Shown here in pieces: positions 17,875-26,298 of a stretch of 64,000 bases of DNA. The stretch is from Ruegeria halocynthiae (GTDB lineage Bacteria; Pseudomonadota; Alphaproteobacteria; Rhodobacterales; Rhodobacteraceae), in contig NZ_JQEZ01000003.1 of the NCBI RefSeq assembly GCF_000743705.1, forward strand, positions 231,529 through 295,528, read 5' to 3'. Position 1 is the first letter of the stretch. Every line of letters begins with the position of its first letter. The notes beneath the pieces were generated by a model. The model worked only from the letters and a program-made list of their open reading frames with translations. It ran no database searches and had not been told where the DNA came from. The position numbers and the translations under genes are program-made.

Positions 17875-20005
17875 TCAGATGCCTCCCTGCTTTTCGGACA
17901 TGTTGGGTGAGAATGTGTTTCGGACCGTCTGCTCCGATCCGCCCGCCTTCGATTACGATCACCCGGTCGACAAGCTCCAACAAACTGGTTCTATGTGTCA
18001 CGATTACCACCGTCGTGTCCTGGGTCGCCGCTTTCAGACGGCGGATAACTTCGGCCTCTGTTTTGACATCCATCGCACTGGTCGGTTCGTCCATCAGCAA
18101 TATCGGGGGGCGTCCAATCAAAGCTCTGGCCATTGCGATGGCCTGCCGTTGACCACCGGAAAGACCCTCGCCCCGTTCTGCCAGCATCAGGTCATATCCA
18201 TGGGGATGCCGCGCCACAAAATCCTCAACCCCGGATACCCGGCCCGAGTGGATCAGATCCTCATCACGGGGCCTGACGGCACCGCTGAAGATGTTTTCGC
18301 GAATTGTGCCGGAAAATAGCCAGATATCCTGCAAAACCGAACCAATGTTTCGGCGTAGATCACCAGGATCAATCTGGCGGATGTCGACACCGTCCAACAT
18401 GACCGAGCCCGCCCGAGGTTCGTAAAGCCCCAGCAAGAGACGGGAAATTGTACTTTTCCCGGATCCGATCGGTCCCAGGATTGCAACCTTTTCACCCGGC
18501 TCAATTGTAAATGTGACCCCTGCCAGAGTGTCCTCTGCTTGGCCCGGATAGGCAAATTGCACATCTTTAAAGGCAATGCGTCCCTCAAAGCTGCGCCGGC
18601 TGATCCAGGTTTTCCCTTTGGGACGCTCGCTTTCCGCTTGCATCAGCGCATCCAGATTCCGATAAGCACTCCGCGCTTGATTGACCCGGGTCAAGGTTTG
18701 CGCAAGCTGCCCCAAAGGTGCCAGGGCCCGTCCGGTCAACATGACCGAAGCCACTAGGGCGCCCATGCTAGCCTGACCGTCCGTGATCAGAAAAACGCCA
18801 TAGAAAACGATCAATACCTGGGCTGCTTGCTGCGTGAATCCCGTTAGATTCAGGGCAAACTGCGTCACAGTCCGGCTGCGCGTGCCGTGCAAGGACTGGC
18901 GCTCTATCGCGCTTTCCCAACGCTTTCGCATGGACCTGGCCGCCGCCGTGGTTTTGATTGTCTCAAGGCCCGAGACGGTTTCGACCAGCACCGATTGCTT
19001 TGACTGGCCGTCCGAAAAGCTTTTCTCGGCCAACCGCGAAAGCACCGGCTGTATCGCCAAACCAGTAAGCAGAACAACCGGGACCGCAAGGGCGGGGATG
19101 AGGGCAAGCGGGCCACCCACCAAATGAATCACAAAGATAAACAAGGCGATAAAAGGAAGATCGACCACCGCGACAAGCGTTGCAGAGGTAAAGAATTCTC
19201 GCAGAGTTTCGAATTCACGAACTGTGCTGGTCATGGCGCCTGTCGATCCGGTTCGTGATTTCATCCGGATGTTCAGCAGCTGGTCAAAGACGCGCCGACC
19301 CATGAACATGTCGGCCTTCTGTCCGGCGCGGTCAATGAAACTGGCACGCAACAACTTGAGAACAAAGTCGAAGACAAGCGCGAGAGCGACACCCGCGGTC
19401 AGGGCGATCAGAGATTCCGTTGCCTCGTTCGGCAGCACCCGATCATAAACAACCATGATGAAAATGGACGTCGAGAGCCCCAGAACATTGGCAAGAGACG
19501 CAGCAAGGGCCACTTGTATATATGACCACCGGTTCGCTGCCATCGCTGACCAGAACCAGTGCCCGCCCGATTTCACATCCCTGTCCGAGACATCTTCCCG
19601 GTGATCGCGCCGAAACAAAATGGCATAGCCCGTATAAGCCATGTGCAACTTTTCTGCGGAAATCTCACCGATATTGTCCCCAAGTTCCGGGTCAAATATC
19701 AAAAGCGTGCCGTCCTGCGTACGCCCGTGGAAAACGACGGCTTTGCCCTCTGCCAATAACAAAAGCGCAGGTGCCAGCGCGCTGTCAAATCCTGAGAGAC
19801 TGTGTTTACCGTACCCAGCTTGTATTCCAGCGTTTTGCGTTACTTCGATCGCATCGCGAATGGTAAGACCCGACCTCGACCCGGATTGAGCTGCGTGCAG
19901 GGCAGCCAAAGTGACCGGGCGGTCCAGATGGGCTGAGACGTGCAGAATGCAAGCCTCAATAGCTGTGATATCCGGTGCTATCTGAACAGGCTTGAATTCC
20001 GTCAT
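17858..20005 (-). CDS. Type I secretion permease/ATPase with C39-like domain, system 1
   Basis: A 715-residue ABC transporter of the LapB/LssB class. Residues ~10-130 form a degenerate C39 peptidase-like domain, ~150-430 six membrane helices, and ~480-710 the ATPase with Walker A LGPIGSGKST, signature LSGGQRQAIAMARALIG and Walker B ILLMDEPTSAMD. The C39-like domain lacks the catalytic His expected before the conserved DP (ALLLL precedes AVVFHG), so it probably binds substrate without cleaving it, as in HlyB and LapB. The start at 20005 overlaps the TolC stop as ATGA and has GGGGA upstream; 20020 is an alternative. Such transporters export large RTX adhesins in one step, and one is encoded in this operon. 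Confidence 0.93.
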   Translation of the reverse strand: MTEFKPVQIAPDITAIEACILHVSAHLDRPVTLAALHAAQSGSRSGLTIRDAIEVTQNAGIQAGYGKHSLSGFDSALAPALLLLAEGKAVVFHGRTQDGTLLIFDPELGDNIGEISAEKLHMAYTGYAILFRRDHREDVSDRDVKSGGHWFWSAMAANRWSYIQVALAASLANVLGLSTSIFIMVVYDRVLPNEATESLIALTAGVALALVFDFVLKLLRASFIDRAGQKADMFMGRRVFDQLLNIRMKSRTGSTGAMTSTVREFETLREFFTSATLVAVVDLPFIALFIFVIHLVGGPLALIPALAVPVVLLTGLAIQPVLSRLAEKSFSDGQSKQSVLVETVSGLETIKTTAAARSMRKRWESAIERQSLHGTRSRTVTQFALNLTGFTQQAAQVLIVFYGVFLITDGQASMGALVASVMLTGRALAPLGQLAQTLTRVNQARSAYRNLDALMQAESERPKGKTWISRRSFEGRIAFKDVQFAYPGQAEDTLAGVTFTIEPGEKVAILGPIGSGKSTISRLLLGLYEPRAGSVMLDGVDIRQIDPGDLRRNIGSVLQDIWLFSGTIRENIFSGAVRPRDEDLIHSGRVSGVEDFVARHPHGYDLMLAERGEGLSGGQRQAIAMARALIGRPPILLMDEPTSAMDVKTEAEVIRRLKAATQDTTVVIVTHRTSLLELVDRVIVIEGGRIGADGPKHILTQHVRKAGRHLNVATS

Positions 20006-21345
20006 AGGTTCGATCCCCATTTGACCGTTGAAATTCCAAGCAGATCCAGGATGTCACCAGTCAGGCTCAGCGCTGCGTAATTGGTCAGAAAGAAACTCTG
20101 TTCGGCCAGGATTAACCTTTCCTGTGCATTCACGTAGTCCCTTTGCGAATCCAGGATTTCGATCAGGCTGCGCCGACCGATAGTGAATTGCGCGCGGGCT
20201 GCGGCAACACTGTCGGCATTGGCTTGAACAGCGATCCGGGCTGCCTGTAAACGCTCGGCACCGGCTTGCTGATCGGATCGGACGAATTCCAACTCGCGGC
20301 GAATTTCCCGGATCAGCGCCTCGCGGACGAATTCAGCTTCCTTGACCTGGGCCTCGGCGGCAGCGATTGACGCGCGACGCTGTCCGGTACTGTCCAATTC
20401 ATAGTTGAATGACAGGTCGACGCCGAAGTTGGCGTCATTGCTGTCATCCCGATCAGCGAATGCCGCTATGTGAACGTCGGGCTGGCGTCGTGCAATGGCA
20501 GCTGTTTGCGCGGCCCTTGCCGACAGCAAAGCGGCGTCGGCCCTGCGAACCTGCGGGCTGTCCATCACGATCTGAGCGTCCGTTCGGGATAGTTTTGGCG
20601 CTTTGACAGGCGCAGGTAACGCATTGGGTGCTTCGTCAAAGAATTCACGGAACCGCGCATCCGCACGATCCAGGCGCGCTTTGGCATCTGCAAGCCGCGT
20701 ACGGGCATCCGCCATACGGGATCGAGCAGTCAAAACATCCGCGTTCGAGCCGACACCCTGCGCCGAACGCTCGGTGATTTGGCGTACCAACTCCTCATGT
20801 ACCGCGACATTGCGGGATGAGATATCCAAAATCTTTCGCCTGTCCAGCACCACGACATAAGCTTCGATTGCTGAAAGCGCTGTTGCAGCGGCGACTTGCA
20901 ACTGAGTACCACGACTTTCCAGAACCTGCGCCTTGGCGGCAGCCAAATCACCTGATGCAGCCCCGCCATCATAGACCAGCTGAGATATGCGTACATAGGG
21001 TGTGACGTTTGCAATGTTCGACTGTACACGCTTTGATCGGGCATTCATTCCAACAGAAACCCGCGGAAGAAATGCACCTTTCGCGGCGTCTTCATTGGCG
21101 GCAGCTGCCTCAAGCCTCGTAGCACTTTGGGCCACATTGGGGCTGGTTTCGACAGCACTGCGTACCAGCTGTCCAAATCGGCTTTGTGTCAGTCGGGGGG
21201 AAGGGGCATTTGCACCGGCACCCACAGAGCCTTTGGAAAAGGATGCCTCTACCCCGGCCAAATCGGGCGGAGGTGCGCAGGCCGACAACACGGCTGCGAA
21301 TAAGAACAGGGTTACGGCGATGGAAGTGCGGTTGAGTATTAGCAT
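20002..21345 (-). CDS. TolC-family outer-membrane channel with lipobox, T1SS system 1
   Basis: A 447-residue outer-membrane efflux protein with the two long helical repeats of the TolC family (residues ~60-240 and ~250-440, with repeated Ala/Gln/Arg-rich helices such as ALLSARAAQTAAIARRQPDV). The N-terminus is a lipoprotein signal peptide ending in AAVLSAC, giving an acylated Cys near residue 21. The start at 21345 is chosen because it begins this signal directly and avoids overlap with the SapC gene; ATG 21384 is also open. Lipid anchoring is typical of OprM-type channels and less typical of classical T1SS TolC. It is the only outer-membrane channel gene near either T1SS. Confidence 0.9.
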   Translation of the reverse strand: MLILNRTSIAVTLFLFAAVLSACAPPPDLAGVEASFSKGSVGAGANAPSPRLTQSRFGQLVRSAVETSPNVAQSATRLEAAAANEDAAKGAFLPRVSVGMNARSKRVQSNIANVTPYVRISQLVYDGGAASGDLAAAKAQVLESRGTQLQVAAATALSAIEAYVVVLDRRKILDISSRNVAVHEELVRQITERSAQGVGSNADVLTARSRMADARTRLADAKARLDRADARFREFFDEAPNALPAPVKAPKLSRTDAQIVMDSPQVRRADAALLSARAAQTAAIARRQPDVHIAAFADRDDSNDANFGVDLSFNYELDSTGQRRASIAAAEAQVKEAEFVREALIREIRRELEFVRSDQQAGAERLQAARIAVQANADSVAAARAQFTIGRRSLIEILDSQRDYVNAQERLILAEQSFFLTNYAALSLTGDILDLLGISTVKWGSNL

Positions 21346-21352
21346 AGGTGTT

Positions 21353-22171
21353 TCACACCTCGTTGGTTCTGAAAAAAACGTCATTCTGCGCGTTAGCTAC
21401 GGCATAAAGAAAACCGGAAATGTCTGAATTTTCGGTGTATTTTTCCGGAAATACCTGCTGTGCCAGCTGCTGTTGCGCGCGTGTTAACCATGCGCAATGA
21501 GTAAGCGAAATTTGATGGGCGTGGATCAACTGGAACGCTCCGCTGTCGACCAGAATGACCTTTTCAGGTTGGGAAAGCCTTTGTAGCCGCAATGGCGCAA
21601 TTCCAAGCGCACCTGGAGGCAAATCCACCCCAGCGTGTTGTTCGATAGGTTCAAATAGACCCAATGCGTCCAATGTCTGGCAGAGATGGGCGGTGGTTTC
21701 GATTGCGGACTGGCGGGCCTGCAGAAATATCTGAACCTCTTGTAGTTCTGGCGACAGCCTGCCGCTTTCGTCAAAAAAAGCCTGATCATCCGGGTTACTT
21801 GTTACAAGTTCTGATGTCTCATCAACGCAGAGCACGAACTGGCGGATCTGCTTCAGGCTTTGCGGGCTTACACCTTCAGCGCGGAACGGGTGGCAGCGTA
21901 ATGCCGATGGAATGTAAGCTGCCAACCAGCGCCCGTCCTGCGATACAAAAGGGGTGCGCGTATGGGGTGGCAGGGATAATAAGGCCAGCGGCTCTATACC
22001 TCTCTCAGAGGTTTTGAACACAATGGGAAAGGCGGCGGCGATTTGCAGAATCTCAGGCATGACCACGGCGCACTCAGCGCGGTCCGCCGCAAATTCGAAT
22101 GAGGTGAATCGCCTCCAATACCGATGCTGGTGACGGGTGTAAGTTACTGGAAACAGGCCATTCTGTGCCAT
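21353..22171 (-). CDS. SapC-family protein
   Basis: A 272-residue soluble protein of the SapC family (first described beside the surface-array protein exporter of Campylobacter fetus). Typical segments are FAADRAECAVVMPEILQIAA near the N-terminus, GRWLAAYIPSALRCHPF and LCVDETSELV mid-protein, followed by an acidic stretch and FLQARQSAIE. It has no signal peptide or membrane helix. The start at 22171 (ATG, GGGA eight bases upstream) is preferred over ATG 22222. It lies 59 bases after the adhesin gene and 7 before the TolC gene, inside the secretion operon. The biochemical role of the family is not established; a cytosolic chaperone or export accessory for the adhesin is inference. Confidence 0.82.
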   Translation of the reverse strand: MAQNGLFPVTYTRHQHRYWRRFTSFEFAADRAECAVVMPEILQIAAAFPIVFKTSERGIEPLALLSLPPHTRTPFVSQDGRWLAAYIPSALRCHPFRAEGVSPQSLKQIRQFVLCVDETSELVTSNPDDQAFFDESGRLSPELQEVQIFLQARQSAIETTAHLCQTLDALGLFEPIEQHAGVDLPPGALGIAPLRLQRLSQPEKVILVDSGAFQLIHAHQISLTHCAWLTRAQQQLAQQVFPEKYTENSDISGFLYAVANAQNDVFFRTNEV

Positions 22172-22230
22172 TGTTTTTCCCAAGCTGTTAAGGGGGCTGC
22201 CAACCAGATGACTGGCAGCCAAAGATGTGA

Positions 22231-25200
22231 TCAGGCGGACGCCCCGGTCGGATCGGTATGCAGGATGTTATCCGCGGTCAGGCCGCTCAGATCGTTCAGG
22301 CCAGTGAACTGGGCAACGGTTTCAACCGCCGCTGCATTCGACGCGGAATAGTCGACCTTGACCAGAACGCTGTTCGACCCGTCGGTCGCCATCACATAGA
22401 TCTCGTCGCCTGCCTGCACCCCGGTGAGGCTTTCAACAGCGGTTTCGATTGTTCCGGCTGAAAGGTCACTCAGCACTGTTGTTAGCCCGACGATCCCGGT
22501 ATCTGACCCAATTGCGTCGCCGATGGTCAGTGTTTCAAAGCCCGTTCCGTCGCCACGCAATGTTGCGACATTCAATCCGCTGAACATCAGCGCATCTGTC
22601 ACATCTGCGGCAGGACCGACTGTGAAGCCGGTGATTGTATCGACCCCGTTTGCGGTCGGGTCCGCTTCGAATACAACAACGTCCCGCCCGGCCTCTGACA
22701 CGTCGATGGTATCGTCGCCGTCCTGGCCGCGGATGATGTTGTCCACGTTGGTGGCGACCAGCGTATCGTTACCGTTGGTTCCAAGCTGGAAGACAGCCGG
22801 CCCGCCGTCCGGTGTCGTTAATGTCAGCTCGATCGGCTTGGTGGGGTCCTGGAGGGTCATGGTAAAGGTCATCAAAGGCTGGTCCAGGTCCGAAAACGAG
22901 GTTGTTATCGCGCCAAACCTGATCACCGATCCACCGACGGGGTTGGTCAGAAACAGCCCCAATTCGCCATTTTTCACCACGGATGGGAGGTCGAAGGTGG
23001 CGACGGATGGGTCAAAACCCAAATCCAAATTCATGTTGAGCCCGCTTGAAATATCCCGATCTGGATCGGCAAAAACCGCAAAGGTTACGGTCGATCCGCT
23101 GCTGCCTGTCTGTGCAATGGTATAGGCAGAGGGTACATGCGCGGCGTTTTCGTCAGTTGCGGGCTCAGGATCCCGCCCGCCCGCGACAGTGGCTTGCGCC
23201 GAGAAATTCAGATCTCCGCCGGCATTGATACCCGAAAACTCCGAAGCTGGAACAGACAGAGACCAAGTGCCATCCGCGCCTACGTTTGCCACGCCAACGG
23301 ATACATTGTTCAGTGTCACATCCACAGTTTGGCCCGGGGCAAGCCCAACCGAATTACCCGATACGCTCACGCCTGAACTTTGAGCATCGGCCAGTGAGAC
23401 AGCGTTGTTGGCCCCGACCGCGTTCATGTTGAGGATCGGTCGCAAGTCCGTTGTCAATGTGGTCGTGGCCGGGTTTGATGCATTCCCTGCTGCATCGCTG
23501 ACCGTGGCGGATATCGGAAAACCCGTGCTGTCAGCCAGGACAGCAAGATCACCTGACGGGACAGTTGCAGACCAGGTTCCCCCGGATGCAGCGCCCGTAT
23601 AGGTTTGGCCGTTCAACGTGACGGAAACGATTTGCCCGTCATCTGCGGTTGTCGTCCCCGAAATGATCAGATTAGCGCTTTGTTCGACCACATCCAGCTC
23701 GTTACCGACGGACAAAGGATTAAGCGTGACCGAGGGGGCGGTGAAATCAGTGTCAAAGCTTGAGGTCTCGGTGGTGATGTTTCCTGCCAGGTCAGGCACC
23801 GATGCGTTCACATCATAAGAAAGCCCATCCTGTAGCCCGCTCAGAGCCGAGGCAGGCGCGGTATAGCTCCAGGTTCCGCCACTTGCTGTCGCGGTGCCGG
23901 TAACGTCGACCGTGCCATCCGGCCTGACGATTTCTACGGACACTGTCGTACCGTCCGGCGCGTCGGTTGTGCCGGTTACAATCAGGTCTGTGCCTTGTTC
24001 GGCCGCATTCATCACTGCGCCATCGGACAAGCCGGTGATGGACGCAGATGGGGCTGTGAAGTCGGTATCAAAACTGTTGCTGGCCTGAACTGCGGGGTTC
24101 CCGGCTGCATCGGAAACATCTGCGGCTACCGCCACGGTTGCTCCGTCGGTCAGCCCCGCCAGATCAGCGGCGGGTACGGTAACGGACCACGCGCCGCCCA
24201 TGGCTGTTCCGGTATAGGTTTGGCCGCTCATCGAAACAGTCACGGTCTGCCCATCTTCGGCGGATGTCGAACCTGTGATGCTCAGATCCGTTCCCTGTTC
24301 AGCCGCATTCAGAATCGCGCCGCCCGAAACACTGTCGATGCTCAAGGCGGGTGGGGTGACATCTTTTGCCAGCGGCACGTCGGCCTGTGGGGCCGGCAGA
24401 CCGTTGGCGTCCGAGACATCTGCCGTTATCGTAAAGCTGCCACCGTCTGGCAGCGCTGCCAGATCAACGGCGGGTACAGTCACGCTCCAACTGCCGCCCG
24501 AGACCGTGTCCGTGTAGGTTTGGCCGTCCAAAGTGATCGTCACCTGCTGACCATCTTCCACGTTGCCTGTGGTCCCTGTGATCGTCAGGTTCGAACTTGT
24601 TTCGACCCCGTTTAGAACTGCCCCGACCGACAACGGAGATACCGAGACCGATGGGCCGGTTAAATCCACGGGCACAGATGCTGAGACCGGAGGAGAGATG
24701 TTTCCGGCCGGGTCAGCGACAGTGGCGGTAAATGAGGCTGGAACCCCCGTGGTCAACCCGCCAAGATCTGCGCTTGGGATGGTCGCGGTCCAGACACCGC
24801 CAACGGCTGTGCCCGTGTAAGTCTGACCTCCGAATTCCACTGAAATGGGCTGCCCGTCAGTTGCTGTGGTCGTGCCGGTCAAGATCAGATCGCTGCCGAT
24901 ATCAGCCAACCCAATTGACCCGCTGGATACTGGGTTCATAGTAATCGTTGGTGCGGTGAAATCGGTGTCGAATGAGGTGTCGACCTGAGCCGCAGGGTTG
25001 CCTGCCTGATCCGATACGTCCGCAGTGACCGTGATTGTTGTGCCATCGGCCAAAGTGTTCAGGTCAGACGCGGGCACCGTGACGCTCCACTGCCCGCCAG
25101 CGACCGTGCCGGAATATGTCTGACCATTGATCGCGACTGTTACGGTCTGGCCGTCTTCCGCGTTTGTTGTGCCAGTTACCGTTAGATCGGTCGCCTGTTC

Positions 25201-26142
25201 GGCCGCATTCATCACGGCCCCGTCGGAGAGGCCTGAAATCGCCAGGGTTGGCGGAATAGTGTCCACGTTGAAGGTGACAGTTTCGACAGTCAGTTCTTCA
25301 CCATCGCTATCGAGATTGCGGATTGTCACGGTTTGAACGCCCTGAGGAAGGTTCGATGCCTCATCTGGTGTCAGTGAAACGGTCCAGGTTCCGTCGCCGT
25401 TTGGTGTCACCGTTTTGATAAGTGAACCAACGGAAACCTCGACTGTATCGGTGCCATCCGGGACCAGTACATTTGTTTCGGTACTGCTCAGGGCATTGGC
25501 TTGTGCATCCGCCAGGTTGAGGCTGGGGTAGCTGGGCGTTGGGGCGGGTGGGGTAGGTGGGGCAGGTGGCGGTGCGGCTTCCCCGTCATCTCCGCCGCCA
25601 CCTCCACCGCCGCCCGCTGCTGCGGCCGCAGCTCCGGCCAAGCCGACGCCGCCCAGGACTGCGCCGACACCGCTGACACCGCTGGCAGCCGCAGCGCCCC
25701 CTGCTTCTGCCGCAAGGCCGAATTGGGCGATTTCCGACACCGCGTCTTCGGCGATCATGATCGCACCGCCCTCAAGCACCTGAACGTTCTCGGCCGCGAC
25801 AATCATTGTCCGACCATCGGCCAGTTTTAGAAGAACATCACCGTTTTTCAAAAGCTTGACCGAACGCACGCCGGGGATTGTTTCGGCAAACTGAAACTCA
25901 TAAAGCTCTTCAATCGTGGCTTGCGCCAAGACAGGCAGCGCCAACAGGGTTGAGCCGAGCCCCCCCGCGATACCGCGCCCGGCCCAGCGGCGCATTTTCC
26001 CGTCAATCCACTGTCGGATTTTCCGTTTACCGTCAGCGTCTGGCTGGATTTCAGTCGCAGTGAAGTTTGGATCAGGTTCTTTGGTCATCTTGCCCTCACA
26101 TGTGGTTTCCGCGTCCGCCCGAGGGGGCCAGGTTTTGTTCAT
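22231..26142 (-). CDS. Large Ig-repeat RTX adhesin, LapA/BapA type, T1SS substrate
   Basis: A protein of about 1303 residues. An N-terminal retention-module-like domain (~75-145; VRSVKLLKNGDVLLKLADG) leads to an Ala/Gly run (AAAAAAGGGGGGGG) and a Pro-rich linker. After one introductory beta-sandwich come six tandem Ig-like repeats of about 101 residues, each with SGLSDG-, GTT..DGQ-, GGxWSVTVP- and FDTDFTAP-like landmarks. Further beta domains and a C-terminal RTX segment (GTNGNDTLV, RGQDGDDTI) with a type I secretion-like tail follow. Starts at 26142 and 26088 both have good ribosome-binding sites; 26166 does not. It is first in an operon with SapC, TolC, ABC and HlyD genes, so it is the probable cargo of that system. 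Confidence 0.88.
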   Translation of the reverse strand: MNKTWPPRADAETTCEGKMTKEPDPNFTATEIQPDADGKRKIRQWIDGKMRRWAGRGIAGGLGSTLLALPVLAQATIEELYEFQFAETIPGVRSVKLLKNGDVLLKLADGRTMIVAAENVQVLEGGAIMIAEDAVSEIAQFGLAAEAGGAAAASGVSGVGAVLGGVGLAGAAAAAAGGGGGGGGDDGEAAPPPAPPTPPAPTPSYPSLNLADAQANALSSTETNVLVPDGTDTVEVSVGSLIKTVTPNGDGTWTVSLTPDEASNLPQGVQTVTIRNLDSDGEELTVETVTFNVDTIPPTLAISGLSDGAVMNAAEQATDLTVTGTTNAEDGQTVTVAINGQTYSGTVAGGQWSVTVPASDLNTLADGTTITVTADVSDQAGNPAAQVDTSFDTDFTAPTITMNPVSSGSIGLADIGSDLILTGTTTATDGQPISVEFGGQTYTGTAVGGVWTATIPSADLGGLTTGVPASFTATVADPAGNISPPVSASVPVDLTGPSVSVSPLSVGAVLNGVETSSNLTITGTTGNVEDGQQVTITLDGQTYTDTVSGGSWSVTVPAVDLAALPDGGSFTITADVSDANGLPAPQADVPLAKDVTPPALSIDSVSGGAILNAAEQGTDLSITGSTSAEDGQTVTVSMSGQTYTGTAMGGAWSVTVPAADLAGLTDGATVAVAADVSDAAGNPAVQASNSFDTDFTAPSASITGLSDGAVMNAAEQGTDLIVTGTTDAPDGTTVSVEIVRPDGTVDVTGTATASGGTWSYTAPASALSGLQDGLSYDVNASVPDLAGNITTETSSFDTDFTAPSVTLNPLSVGNELDVVEQSANLIISGTTTADDGQIVSVTLNGQTYTGAASGGTWSATVPSGDLAVLADSTGFPISATVSDAAGNASNPATTTLTTDLRPILNMNAVGANNAVSLADAQSSGVSVSGNSVGLAPGQTVDVTLNNVSVGVANVGADGTWSLSVPASEFSGINAGGDLNFSAQATVAGGRDPEPATDENAAHVPSAYTIAQTGSSGSTVTFAVFADPDRDISSGLNMNLDLGFDPSVATFDLPSVVKNGELGLFLTNPVGGSVIRFGAITTSFSDLDQPLMTFTMTLQDPTKPIELTLTTPDGGPAVFQLGTNGNDTLVATNVDNIIRGQDGDDTIDVSEAGRDVVVFEADPTANGVDTITGFTVGPAADVTDALMFSGLNVATLRGDGTGFETLTIGDAIGSDTGIVGLTTVLSDLSAGTIETAVESLTGVQAGDEIYVMATDGSNSVLVKVDYSASNAAAVETVAQFTGLNDLSGLTADNILHTDPTGASA
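23440..25260 (-). repeat. Six tandem ~303-base Ig-like coding repeats
   Basis: Within the adhesin gene, six consecutive units of about 101 codons begin at PPTLAISGLSDG, APTITMNPVSSG, GPSVSVSPLSVG, PPALSIDSVSGG, APSASITGLSDG and APSVTLNPLSVG. They are diverged but conserve GTT, DGQ, the TYTGT strand and WSVTVP. A weaker seventh unit follows. Such arrays can gain or lose units by recombination. Confidence 0.85.
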
Positions 26143-26166
26143 CTGTCTTTCCCTTCGGTGACTCAT

Positions 26167-26298
26167 GCGGTTGGACCAGAAAAAATTGAGTTAAACTGAT
26201 GTCGAACTCCTCGTTTTCACCACATTCCCGCTTTGGTACCGGACCTTGCATCGGATCATCCTGTTTCGGGTGCCAAGTGCGGCGTAGGGTGATTTGAT
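26167..26298. promoter_or_regulatory. Divergent promoter region, adhesin operon and RTX gene
   Basis: The region between the adhesin and the divergent RTX protein gene must carry promoters for both secreted products. It contains an AT-rich core around 26178-26198 (AAAAAATTGAGTTAAAC). No operator could be recognised with confidence. The shared location suggests coordinated control of the two surface products. Confidence 0.4.

Noticed and set aside
23440..25260. CRISPR-like direct repeats
   Set aside because: Repeat units are about 303 bases, in frame and encode Ig-like domains; there are no short repeats with unique spacers.
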